A stretch of 64,000 nucleotides of DNA from Haliclystus octoradiatus (Eukaryota; Cnidaria; Staurozoa; Stauromedusae; Haliclystidae): assembly GCA_916610825.1 (NCBI GenBank), contig OU744450.1, forward strand, positions 7,832,030 through 7,896,029, written 5' to 3'. Position 1 is the first letter of the stretch, and each line of letters opens with the position of its first letter. The position numbers and the translations under genes are program-made. The notes beneath the pieces were generated by a model that searched no databases, was not told the DNA's origin, and was given only the letters and a program-made list of their open reading frames with translations. Of the stretch, positions 24,895 to 41,698 are shown in pieces.

Positions 24895-25239
24895 TGTAGC
24901 GGGTGGAATGAACGAAGTATTGATTAATACCACCACACATACATAGGCGTTAATAAGAAATATATTTGTGTAATTGTAATAATAATAACTGTAGCTGGCC
25001 ACCAACAGGGAGAGGATGAATGAGGGTTAATATGACCGTTGATAAACAGAGCCTCTGTGAAGGTGGACCAGCTTTGCTAATATAGATGTTGTCGCCACGA
25101 AGGGCAGACGTGAAGAGGGTTGATATATTACATACAGTGATTTACATTACAAGGTATACGTGATTACAAACGGAAGCTTTACAGTTAACAAAGGAAATAC
25201 ATCATGGATAAGACAATAGACATAAAATAATCCACTACA
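24895..25239 (-). repeat. LTR (5' LTR in element orientation)
   Basis: 345 bp, TGTAG...CTACA, paired with 23943-24287. An older relative lies at 15320-15655. Confidence 0.88.
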
Positions 25240-26274
25240 TAAGTGGCAATTACGCATAACCTTTACAGTTGGTAACATGAAAGTGTCTTCGTGTCAATAT
25301 TATTTATCTGGGTATCAACTCCAATCTGTTGATCGAGTAAAGGACCTTGGGGTGATCCTAACATCAAAATTGAAAACCTCGTCACATTGTTCTATGATGT
25401 CTGCCAAAGCTTACAGTAGGTCCTATTTAATTTTGAAATGTTTTTCTTCTCGCGATCCTGAGTTACTGATCAAGGCATTCAAAGTTTATATGAGACCAAT
25501 TCTTGAAAATGTTTCACCAGCCTGGAATCCACGTTTTACAGAAAGACATTAATATCTTAAAAAAGTTCAAAGATATTTCACTAGAAGGTTGTCTTTTCCA
25601 AGATCGTACTACTGCGAGGAGACGTATCCAGAACGCCTTCAAACTTTCAATTTAGAATCATTAGAAACATGTAGGATAAAAAATGACCTAATAATTATGT
25701 TCAAAATAACTCACAATATGCTAGATCTTGATATCAATAAATTTGGGACTTTTGATAGTAGTAAATACAATATGCGTTGTAACTCTTTAAAGTTGAAACA
25801 ATTAACAATTCCAAAACTAGACGTAGTAAAAAATCAGTTTTCTCACCGTGTTATACCCTGGTGGAACACTCTACCTGATGCATGTGTAACTTCAAAAGGT
25901 GTGTCTTCTTTTAAACGGCATCTTAATAATATTGAATTAAAACATTATTGTATCCTAAGTAGATAATTATTGAATATTGGTTTGTATATAAAAATGAATA
26001 TTATTATTGTAAACGGTTGTACGTAAGTGGCAGTTTTGAACATTTCCTGTATTTGTCAGCCAATTGTTTTTAATTGACAAAAATACATATAAACAAGTAT
26101 GGTCACCTCTCTACATTGGCCACCTGTATATAGTGGTCACTTTTGCAGTGTCAAGAGTAGTATGTTCTATTGAATCAACTCTGTATGTAAAAGCTGCCTG
26201 CATGTTTCTAATTATTTGCCTGTCATAACTGGCCTTATATACAAATTACACATATTTTTATACTGAACACAGTT

Positions 26275-26590
26275 TATGTAAAGCCCTTGCTAAATGAAGC
26301 CAATATTTTGCCGAATATTTTTCTGATACTTGCAAATTAATGTTGGCTTCATTTGGCCATCATTTTCATAAAATCTCTATCGATGTTGTGAAAAAGCTGA
26401 CAAAATGTTGACTTCATTTGGCCACTCCAGTCAGCAATGATCAATTGTTCATGTGTCGGTGTTCGATTCTGTTGGTTGGCACTTTGAAGATGATTAAAAC
26501 ATTTGCCAACTTTCTATTGTTTTCCTCGATGCTGTCAAAATACTGGCTTCATTTTGCCATCCCAGCCATCATTTTCACTAACATTTATAT
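26275..26590. repeat. Dispersed repeat with GGCTTCATTTGGCCA blocks
   Basis: Relatives of the inverted-repeat element at 38140-38302 (AAATGAAGCCAA, AAAAAGCTGACAAAATGTTG, TTCATTTGGCCA). Here at least two partial copies are joined. Confidence 0.55.
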
Positions 26591-27743
26591 ATTGAATTTC
26601 AAGAATGAAAGCACGTCTGAATCCGATTGGTCAATGATTACGTAATGATTATATACTTTGCTGCCATGATTTCTCTTTAAAATTATGATTCATGATTTCA
26701 TAGAGTGGAGAGATACATTGTACAAATAATAAAGTTTGTCATTATCTTTCGTCTTCATTTTGCACTTTGTATTGGAAATTTTCAAGTGGATTTTTTATTT
26801 CTACGATGGAAGACACAGCTACGACAGTTCATGTGACGATAAAATACTCATTATTCAGCAGAGAGTGGTTGCAGATCTACCAAAACATCACAGGCACAGG
26901 GTCAACAACTTTTTGATTTATGCAGAAAATTTTACAATGATGTGTATACGGTGTCTAACGAATGTAGAACTACTGCTATCCTAGATTACAGAAGGCTAAA
27001 GAAAACTTCGAAATAAATCGATAGTTTTGATTATATAGATATTATTTTTATAATGTTTTTGAAAATGTTGAGAACAAATCAAAAATAAGTCAGTCACATG
27101 CTGTCAGAAAATTAACAATATTTCATAGTTTATCATAAAAATCTTAAAAAATTTCATAGCTTTTAATCCAGACTGCAAACTTCAACAACAGAAAATTCAA
27201 ACGATATTGTTGGAATGTTCTAGAATTCCAGAAGACTAAAGCTTTTGTCAGGATGTGTCCTAAAAACCTTTATGATAGGATTATAATTGTTTGGTTATTT
27301 CTTGATATCTTCAACTCTTCCTTCAAGAACAATTGTATATAGAAATACAATTTAACCTATGATACTCGTGTTCTTTTTTCAAGTGAAAATCAACTGTTTG
27401 TATTTTGGTATACACCTCAATTATGTGGGAGTATTTAGATATTGAAGTTGCGGTCCTCGATAAGTTTGCTCCGGTAGACGTATAAAGAGTTCATAAAATA
27501 ATACATGATTCATAACTTTGTCTCTATGTTTATGTGACATACAAACAACTATAAATATATGAGATGATGAGTGATAGAATTGACAGAACTGTCATATATT
27601 CTGAAATATGATACATTAAATCTGTCTGTAAATGTTATATGGGCTTACAAAGTTGGCATAAAAAGCTATTACTTGGTGAACAGTATATGATATTATAGGA
27701 CATTAAAACATTTGTCATAATCATACAAGATTGTTATAAGGAA
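26591..27743. other. Intergenic stretch upstream of the secreted-protein gene
   Basis: AT-rich. A hAT-MITE right-end fragment lies at about 27180-27252 (CCAGAAGACTAAAGCTTTTG). Nothing else recognised; the promoter of the 27744 gene should lie at its right end. Confidence 0.4.
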
Positions 27744-33804
<6,061 letters not shown>

Positions 33805-34394
33805 TGAAACGTTTATATGTAAGATTCAGCATGCTATATTTTGCTAATATCAAATAATAATCATACCATAATTATGCTCAATTAATATTCTTTATAAAAT
33901 ATACTTATGATAATTATAAGGCTTGAATAATTTATCATTATTATTAATGCTGCTTACAATACCATCGTATTATGATAATCTGCTTTGTATATAGAATCCA
34001 AATTTTGTATAAAAAAAAACTCAATTATGCTTTTTGTATCGATTGAATTTTTAATTTTCGCAATTTTGATGCAAGATGTCTAGTTGTATATCCATCATAC
34101 CCTACGAATCTACGATGCTGTTTACTAAAGCCTGTGTTGGTTGTGAACGTTTTTGATGTTTTGTATTGGAGCACTCAGATTATCAAATTGTAAATATTCG
34201 AGTCACTTCAGGAGAAAACTCGAATGCGAAAAGTGTATTATAACCAGCACAACTTTCACGGGGATCGTCAGCATCTACATCATGTTTATAATGCATATAA
34301 TGTTTTTGAAAAGTCCTGATTAAATTGGAAATTCTCATTCGTGATATCAAGTTCGAATTGTAAGATTGATTGTTTTTTCGAACCCAGTTTTGCT

Positions 34395-34632
34395 ATGATG
34401 CATGAGTAAGTTCAAAAAGTGTATCTTTTTTTAAACGGCACGTTAACAATATAGATTTTAAACCTTACTGTACCATAAATACATGGTTATTATTAGCCTA
34501 CTATATCTCCGATATCATATGTAGATACAAAATAAATATTAATGGTGTAAACGACGGTTGTACATAGAGCTTAGAACCTCTCCTGTGTTTGCCAGTCAAT
34601 CTTTTCATGGACAAATAAATATACAAACATGA
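34395..34632 (+). mobile_element. LINE 3' fragment, same family as 22490-26110
   Basis: Collinear with the last 60 bases of coding sequence and the 3' UTR of that LINE (TTTTTTTAAACGGCACGTTAA, GTAAACGACGGTTGTAC, TGTTTGCCAGTCAAT). Severely 5'-truncated. Confidence 0.75.
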
Positions 34633-34691
34633 TATATACATACAAGATGTTCTTGCATATCAATATTGCTCAACATGCAATAATGAAATAA

Positions 34692-34818
34692 TGGTAGTCT
34701 ATGTAACTGTAATGGTAGTCTATGTAACTGTAATGGTAGTCTATGTAACTGTAATGGTAGTCTATGTAACTGTAATGGTAGTCTATGTACTGTAATGGTA
34801 GTCTATGTAACTGTAATG
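34692..34818. repeat. Minisatellite, six copies of a 21 bp unit
   Basis: Unit GGTAGTCTATGTAACTGTAA plus T. Copies are almost identical; one is a base shorter. Recent expansion. Confidence 0.95.
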
Positions 34819-35271
34819 TAAATGCAATTTATAATTTATCCTCATACAGTGACTCTCATTTTTATAATTTATCCTCCTAAATTATTTTAATGATTTCCCT
34901 CCATGGTTGATGCTACATGAAAATGATTTTAGTTTTGCACAAATGCTGCTCTATAGATATGTTTTTGCCCTTGCATCTCTAACACTCAATCAAAACTGTC
35001 CGAAACAGGGCAACTCTAACCTTTAACTGTTGCATCCTATATCGTAGTATATCGCGAATCTCTTGAAACATTTGATATACCGTTTGTATCTGCTGGAAGT
35101 CCATGCAAACAGAATGCGTCTTTGTTTATATAAGGAACTGAACCCCCACAAGTGGCTTTGATTACAGGGAAACAATTACTCCAGTTACACTGCAGTAGGA
35201 GGATCAAATCAACTGGTAAACAATGGAAATCAATTGAAACAATCTATTGTTCATCGGCGTAGCATTATGAA

Positions 35272-35500
35272 TCTTGGATATACTGAAAACCTACTAAAAA
35301 CATACTGGAAAATATTAAGTACTGAAACCACACTGAAATCCCGGACTGAAATTCACCAGATACTTGAATCTAGATTTTTCTCATTCTACTGAAAAACTAC
35401 TTAAACGCTGAAATACTGAAGTTTGAAAAGAGCCTAATTCAGTATAGTCTATTCAGTAAGCTTCAGTAGATTTCTAGATTTTCAATATTCATAGTGCTTT
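35272..35500. repeat. Dispersed repeat with TACTGAAAAC-rich ends, copy 2 of 3
   Basis: Inverted relative to 16376-16530. Contains TACTGAAAACCTACT, ATCTAGATTTTTCTCATTCT and TTCAGTAGATTTCTAGA, giving it a foldback character. Confidence 0.6.
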
Positions 35501-35614
35501 TATACAGTACATATAGACTTTCATAGATTGAGACCATACTAGCTTCTGATGCCCTTGTTTTTTTTTAATTTTCATTTATAAAAAACCCGGGTAAGCCTGA
35601 AGCTTCTTTTTATC

Positions 35615-35730
35615 TAGCCTGCTCGCAGACTCACTGTCAAAATGTAAATTTGGTAAACAGTAGACCACTGTTTACCACTGTCTACTGTTTACCAAGTTTA
35701 CATTTTGACAGTGAGTCTGCGAGCAGGCTA
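35615..35730. mobile_element. Hairpin element, TAGCC...GGCTA ends (copy c), with perfect flanking duplication
   Basis: A 116 bp near-perfect palindrome starting TAGCCTGCTCGCAGACTCAC. CTTTTTATC occurs exactly on both sides (35606-35614, 35731-35739), a target duplication of 8-9 bp. Confidence 0.88.
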
Positions 35731-36482
35731 CTTTTTATCGGTTTTGATTATTATTTTTGAAGCGCATGTGCATATCTCCAGGTCGGCTGCCCTTCCTAAC
35801 ACCAATCCATAGTGCTTCTGATAAGGATTGAAACCCAATACCCTGATGGTAAAAGTTCTAACCACCAAATTCCAAATTCTAATCTATTTTGACCTGACCA
35901 CCTGAGCAAACGTAAAACGAGTGTAACAAATATTACAGAATCCTTTGAAATTATGACTGAAATTTATTATTTCTGTAAAACAACAATGGTTGGTTTATAT
36001 AGAAAATTTAAAGCAGTAGTAATATAACAGTTAAATTATAAATTAGCTATACCTAAGAAATTTTGATAAATTTTCAGAACTTCAATTTAGATTTAAAAGT
36101 ATGTACAGAATTGGAAGAGCGAATAATTAGAGGTATTAATTGGTTGTAAATATGTATGCAACGTAACCCAAATGAGTTACAAGACACGAAGTAGGCATTA
36201 GTAATCGTCCATGACTGGAAATTTGAAATATTGAATTGTCATCAGTTTCTACTATTGATAATTTTAAAGTAAAGAATTAAATCAAAATGTTAATGTCTCT
36301 TTTGCAAGCTATCAAGATTTAAATCTATACTAGACGTTCATGAAGCTCATCATCAAGGTCTTCAAGGATCGTGATCGCTAGAAACCTATAGACTTATATG
36401 CATTCGGCACAATGTGATTACAAACCATTGTGCACATACCCCCACAAACTGTTGAATGGAGGAGCTGCACATTTTTGTTGGT

Positions 36483-39400
36483 TCAATCACGATTATCTGT
36501 AATAGAAATAAAGAAGGAGTCATGCGTTTAAATAAAGTAAATGAGTAATGATTTCCCAATTTTTAACATTTTGTATATGTATTATTGTAATCAATTATTT
36601 TGTGTTTATTCCCTAGTTTATTACGTAAATCAGTCCTGTGAAAAAAATTTATTGTAAAACTTATCAGGTTTCTGAATAAATGATGAAATGATAATGATGA
36701 TTCCTACAATAATGAATAAATACGATGTATATATGGCCCGGGGGGACTTCCATACATTGGCTATACGGGGACGTGCCATAAGGGGTGCCTTTTTCCAAAT
36801 TCTTGTGAAATTTTAGGATGTCAATTTAGAGATTTTCGAAATTTTTAGAACTTTACCTTTGTTTTACTCGTAAAAACATGAAATTTTAGGGTCTCCGTTA
36901 TCATTTGTTGTGAAATTTTAGGTGTTTCCTCAAATTTTGAAAATGACACACCCCCGTCTGAAGAATATCGAAGCCCCCCCCGGATAATATGTCAGACAGA
37001 CGTGAAAATTCCTACCTTCTAACCAAAGAGACTTCATAAAGTCCAAGTGAACATTGTTGTTCTTTAAGAAAGGATCTGCTAGAGTGTTTCCAATTTGACT
37101 GAACGGACTACCTTCACAGTCCAGCACAGCACAAAATGCAGGGAACCCAAGCTCTCCTAATTTTACCAACTAAAAAAATATAAAATAAACTGTAATTAAA
37201 ATTGACTCTAATTAATCTTAACAGCATACGTAATAAACAAAGGTTTGTGTCGGATCGGATTTAAAGAAAATTGATTATGGGTACGAATGCGATAGTGATC
37301 CGAATCCGATCCGATCCGAAGCAATAATCATAAATATATCCGATCCGATCTGAAATTAAAATTTCTAAATAAATCCGATCTAGTCCGAATTATTTTCATG
37401 AAACCCAAAAATCTGACTTCCACAGGGCATCAAAGAGATGTAAATCATGTCAACATCCAATAGACGTACATTTAGCAAACAATTTAAAAAGGCAGTGGCA
37501 TCGACTCGGACTCGGGTTCGGGTTCGATTCGCACATCTTTATTAGTAACAACCCACCTTGGTTCTTAAATCATTGACAAATCGTCCTGCAAGATTTTTTT
37601 TCTCTTTATCTGTTAACATTTGCATTTGTTCCGTCGTTGGATTGGCCAATGAGAAAGCTGAGCTACAAAGATCTTTCTTAGTTTCACTAGACATCGCCGC
37701 AAACTCTACAGAGGCAATGTTGACTTTTTCTTTAAACGTTTTACCCTGTAATTCCCCTGAAATGAAACATTGGGTATGCAACATTGTAAATATATAATTA
37801 TTCAATGAATAATTAACAAACGCAAAAATAAGACATTCATATTATGTAGTCATATATGTACATAACTGCAAATATGAATCTTTGAACTTTGCGTCTATTT
37901 ATTATTAAATAGCTCAGATACATTTATGGCAAAGAGCACTATTAAAACAGCAAAGACTACATAAGTACTTTTATATTATAATAATTTAATTATATCGTCG
38001 TTCCTAGAATTGATTATTATCTTGCCATTCATAGGAACTGGACGAAACAAGGCATTTAGTTTGGATGATATTCCTATATGATCTGCGGACAACGAATTGC
38101 AGCTACAGTATTAGAAAGGGATAAGAATGAGTGAGTTCTAAAGCCCCGACCAAATGAAGCCAACATTTTCACAACATTTGATAAAATTTCGCATGAATTT
38201 TTTGAAAATTCTGGCTTCAATTGGCCACCCCAGCCAGCATTTCCACAACATTGGTGTTGCGAAAAAGCTGGCAAAATGTTGGCTTCATTAGGCCGGGGCT
38301 TAAGATTATAAAATAAATTACAAAAGAAATGAAAGTGAGAGCTCATTGAAGTTATACTATTTTATCACATTGATATTTCCTTAATTAAAGTCTGTTGAGA
38401 TATATTTAGTAACTTACCTCTCTTGAACACCTTCGAGCAGTGTACATTGTACGAAGAAAGCCTTTTCCCAAATTTATCAGACACTTTGCGTACACAGGGA
38501 CCTCTAGCTGTTCTTCGCCTGTTTATGATCCATGTCTTTATTATCATAAAGAAAGACAAAATTACGTAGATAAGGTTTAACAGTCATGATGGCTATGATG
38601 TAGGCCTACACATTTACACTAATTATATAGCTCCATCTTTTTGGAATTTCTACAGGAGGATTAGCTCAGATGGCAGTGCAACCAAACTTCAGATCGGATC
38701 ATATCTGATCGACTGTGGTTCAAATCCCCAAAGGTCAACTCAGCTTTGACTTTATCTAAAACATCAAATGAGTAGCCTACTATCTGAGGATGGCGAATTG
38801 CATTGTGAGTAGCTTGGGCGCATCGTTGCGCATTGAAAATCGAGACCTGCCTGCCATGAAATCTGTTGAAATTGATCTGGAGTGTGAAGGCTGAGATCAT
38901 TAAAGAGCGTTTAAAATCATCGCTCTTAGCGAAAAGAGCCACTCCTTTAGAAATAGAGGAATGGTACGGGTGCATTAGGTAAGACGACACCGTCTACATT
39001 ACTTATTACTTACTAAACTTCTACAGTTAAAACCAACCTTTGTTTGATTCACAGATATTCCACAATCAGCAGCCAATTTTTCAATCTGCAATTTACATTT
39101 AGCAGCAATGCATTGTAGTCCATTGTCATAAGCATGATTTAATAGGTCTTTTTGATGCTGTGAATATTTAATTTTGGCTGTAACGACAATCATATAATAT
39201 AAGTAGTTGTCATATTTGAAGGCCTAACATCTACTTATTGATTATCAGCAATGCGTATCATGCGATTTGGGTGATCTGCAGAAAATTATCTCCAATTTTA
39301 CTGTGAATTCTATATAGTGAAGGGTGAGTTTAACAAATTTTGTTAAATACATGTCTAAGAGAAATTGATATTGCATTTATACAAGTCAAGTATTACTTAA

Positions 39401-40370
39401 ATTAATGATGATGCTCTCAGTGTCAATCATGGCTATAACTTAATCGAATTGAGGAAAACCGTTGTTTTGCTAGTTTGAGTACAGGAGCTGCAAAAGAAAG
39501 CTATGGAAAATTTTTATTTTGTTTTGCTACAAAAGGGAGAAACTGAAATTAGAAACAAAACTTCTGCTGCATCCTGATTTAAAAATCAGCTGTTCTGATA
39601 ATACTACAGTGTAACCTGCTTAGGCCTATGTGCAATTCCTGCTTATCTGCAACCTGGCTTTGAAACCCGTTAAACAATTTTCTGGTCAAGTCCTTGTTAA
39701 GCAAAATCGGATAACTGCAAATTCGGATAAATGCAATTAAAACCGTTGGCAATTTTGACTTGCACTTAAGCAGGTTGCACTGTATTAGAAAATTTGGTTA
39801 AAAAATGACGATTTGATGGATGAACAAACAATTTTAGAAGCTCTCACTTATATGTTAAGATAGATCATATAGGCATACCTAAGAAATTAAAGCGCCATAT
39901 TAATTTGATCTGATCTTAGCATTTCAAAGATACGGCATGCCTAAACAATTTAAGCATCCAACATTTTCCTAATTTGTACCTAAGGACAGGCTAGACGGCT
40001 AGGCCTAAGAAGTAACTACAGTGAAACCTGTATATAACAGCCAGCTACAAGAGGTAGATAAATTGACCATTATATACCTGTGGCCTTAATATACAGGTTT
40101 AATTCAATAGAAAATACTATTTTAGACATAGCAAGAGTGACCACTATAGATAGGTGGCCGCTTTATAGAGGTGACTGTTATAACAGGTTTGACTGTATTT
40201 GAAGTTTTATAAAATAATCAGATTCTGTAAGATATAATTGATTGATAGAAAGATGCCTAGTTGCCTACATGCATCATGCATTTCGCATCTTAATTTAAAT
40301 TAATTATTTTGAAGTTGAACTTACAGGTTTGTGACACATTCTTTTGCTTCGATAATAATAAATTTGCCAT
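36483..40370 (-). CDS. Atypical homeodomain plus HMG-box-like protein (six exons, 223 aa)
   Basis: Minus-strand exons 40370-40325, 39177-39038, 38535-38418, 37756-37557, 37169-37016 and 36496-36483; phases 1,0,1,0,1 agree and the total is 672 nt. Residues about 17-75 read as a homeodomain: helix 1 YSQHQKDLLNHAY, helix 2 LQIEKLAADC, the turn GIS and recognition helix QTKTWIINRRR, keeping Trp (64), Asn (67) and Arg (69) of W48/N51/R53. The loop between helices 1 and 2 is about four residues longer than the 60-residue norm. Residues about 86-150 (RLSSYNVHCSKVFKR, FKEKVNIASVEFAAMSSETKK) resemble an HMG box. The C-terminus (169-223) has no domain I recognise. Likely a nuclear DNA-binding protein; no vertebrate orthologue comes to mind. 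Introns carry a SINE and several MITEs. Confidence 0.78.
36738..36983. mobile_element. MITE with CCGGGGGG ends (homeodomain/HMG intron 5)
   Basis: Inverted ends CCCGGGGGGACTTCC and GAAGCCCCCCCGG. The interior has GTGAAATTTTAGG repeated three times. Lies about 30 bp inside the intron after exon 5. Confidence 0.6.
37250..37545. repeat. CGGAT/ATCCG-rich repeat (homeodomain/HMG intron 4)
   Basis: Multiple GATCCGATCCGAA-type motifs and a (TCGGGT)n-like end. Looks like a decayed transposon terminus cluster; unclassified. Confidence 0.4.
38140..38302. mobile_element. MITE with AAGCCCCGACC ends
   Basis: Inverted ends AAGCCCCGACCAAATGAAGC and GGCTTCATTAGGCCGGGGCTT; about 160 bp, non-coding. Related partial copies at 26275-26590. 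Lies in homeodomain/HMG intron 3. Confidence 0.7.
38656..39015 (+). mobile_element. tRNA-derived SINE, full length, next to a splice donor
   Basis: tRNA-like head with A-box TTAGCTCAGATGG and B-box GGTTCAAATCCCC, body, and tail GGTAAGACGACACCGTCTAC. Flanked by 11 bp duplications AATTTCTACAG (38645-38655) and AACTTCTACAG (39016-39026). Inserted about 10 bp inside intron 2 of the homeodomain/HMG gene. Confidence 0.88.
39607..39782. mobile_element. Tc1/mariner-type MITE (AACCTGCTTA family)
   Basis: 176 bp flanked by TA. Inverted ends CAGTGTAACCTGCTTA and TAAGCAGGTTGCACTG. Lies in homeodomain/HMG intron 1. Confidence 0.8.
40019..40195. mobile_element. Tc1/mariner-type MITE (AACCTGTATATAAC family), complete
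   Basis: 177 bp flanked by TA. Ends CAGTGAAACCTGTATATAAC and GTTATAACAGGTTTGACTG. Best-preserved copy of a family with members at 5653, 15880 and 21943, and fragments near 20380, 22440 and 26095. Lies in homeodomain/HMG intron 1. Confidence 0.85.
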
Positions 40371-40527
40371 TATGGTAGGTAAATACTCAGATAAAACTAG
40401 ATGAAAAAGAATTCTCTGGAAGAAAAAACAAATCCAACTAATGTCAATTACACAGTCTACAATGTCTATTTTTATATTGAGTTATAAAAGGTGTAGTATA
40501 ATACAGTAATCATTAGTAGAACAACTA

Positions 40528-40887
40528 GGTGAGGATTAGAACAGATGGCAGAGCAACCGAACTTCAGATTGGATCATATCTGATTGACTGTGGCTCAAAT
40601 CCCACGAAGGTCTACTCAGCCTAAAACATCAAATGAGTACCATCTGAGAATGGCGGATGGAATGGTTTAGAGGGAGTTGCATTGTGCGTAGCTGCGGCGC
40701 ATTGTTGCGTATTGACAATCGAGACCTATCTGCCATGAAATCTGTTGAAATTGATCTGCAGTGTCGCGGCTGAGATCAGTAAAGAGCGTTTAAAACCATT
40801 GCTCTGAGCGAAAAGAGCCACTCCTCTAGAAATAGAAGAGCGGTAAGGGTTCCTTCGGTAGGGCGACACTGTCTACATTATTTTTAT
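40528..40887 (+). mobile_element. tRNA-derived SINE, full length, with 15 bp target duplication
   Basis: Same family as 38656-39015. Flanked by identical TTAGTAGAACAACTA at 40513-40527 and 40888-40902, the mark of LINE-driven retrotransposition. Ends in a short T/A tail. Confidence 0.92.
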
Positions 40888-41698
40888 TTAGTAGAACAAC
40901 TAATATACTATTCTATAACATGCATTCTGATTGGTTGCTCAAACATTCACTTTATTTATAGACAATGTTTGGCAAGCTGGGATTGAATTGATAATGATTG
41001 AATACTTCACATGTTAAAGTTAGTTCTGTAATAATTTGTGCTTAGATTTGTTTGTATGTTAGCCGATTTGTGACAAAATGACATTGACCATGTTGCCCAG
41101 GGTTCGATAAAAATAGGAACCCTGGAATCTTAGATTCCGAAAGGTTAGAGCAAATTCAGAAGAAAATTGATATTTTTATGATTTATTAGATAGATAGATA
41201 ATATATTTGCATGACAATAAAATTGCCATGTCAGGCAGATACAGGATAAAACATTAAATATTAATTCTACCGCTTATGTACAGCCTATAATACATACATA
41301 TGTATATATAAATGTATATGTTATGTAGAGACAGAGTTTTTAGAAATAAGCTAAATAATATACTAAGATGTACATCTACAAAATTTTGACAAATCTATTT
41401 TTGATAATTTTCTCTTGAAAATTGAAAGGGATTTGGAAGAGACAACTTCAATTGGAAGATCATTCCACCACGGGACAACGCGATTACAGAAATAGTTATT
41501 TACAAAGTCGTTGGCATGACTTATTGTTCTTAGTTTAGATGAATGACTGCGTGTATTGTATGTGTTGCTATCAAAGGTGAATAGTTCGTCTTTTGGTAGG
41601 TCTACTACATCATTTAAAATTTGATATAATAAATACAGATCGAATTTTATCCTCCGGACTTCTAGTGACTCTAGATTGAGGCAGTTTAAACGTTCTTT

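Larger units (their letters stand above)
23943..25239 (-). mobile_element. Short LTR retrotransposon fossil, apparently non-autonomous, inside a LINE
   Basis: Two direct 345 bp LTRs (23943-24287, 24895-25239) enclose a 607 bp interior that is far too short for gag-pol. Each LTR begins TGTAG and ends CTACA. The 4 bp TAAG flanks the element on both sides (23939-23942, 25240-25243), and removing one copy restores a continuous LINE reading. On the minus strand a primer-binding-like TGGTGACTACCGACGTGAT follows the right LTR, and a purine tract GTGGGGGAAAG precedes the left LTR, so the element runs right to left. The LTRs differ at about six positions (under 2%), indicating a fairly recent insertion. 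The superfamily cannot be set without coding sequence; the layout fits a TRIM-like or internally deleted element. Confidence 0.85.
22490..26110 (+). mobile_element. Decayed CR1/Jockey-type LINE (5'-truncated), interrupted by an LTR element
   Basis: Reverse-transcriptase blocks run left to right in several frames: DHNAIDFSL (end of the endonuclease), VDFSKAFDTVSHSKLL (motif A), SGVPQGSVIGP (motif B), IKLFADDAKIF (motif C), then, after the interruption at 23943-25239, WQLRI...VGNMKVSS, VDRVKDLGVIL and the C-terminal HRVIPWWNTLPDA. The last coding piece ends at 25966, followed by about 140 bp of 3' UTR. Frameshifts and stops are frequent (for example frame changes near 22890, 23390 and 23806), so it is long dead. 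The 5' end is missing most of the endonuclease. A 3'-end fragment of the same family lies at 34395-34632. Frames 22908-23387, 23525-23806, 25277-25552 and 25589-25966 are parts of this element, not host genes. Confidence 0.85.
33805..36482. other. Intergenic region between the secreted-protein gene and the homeodomain/HMG gene
   Basis: No host coding region seen. Contains a LINE 3' fragment, a 21 bp minisatellite, a dispersed repeat and a perfect hairpin (listed separately). Confidence 0.5.

Noticed and set aside
34692-34818. CRISPR-like array
   Set aside because: The 21 bp repeats are contiguous with no spacers, and the genome is eukaryotic.
38661-38990. Frame starting MSSYLMHPYHSS and similar frames at 18899 and 33471
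   Set aside because: All are translations of the tRNA-derived SINE; the repeated peptide NFNRFHGR comes from the SINE body.
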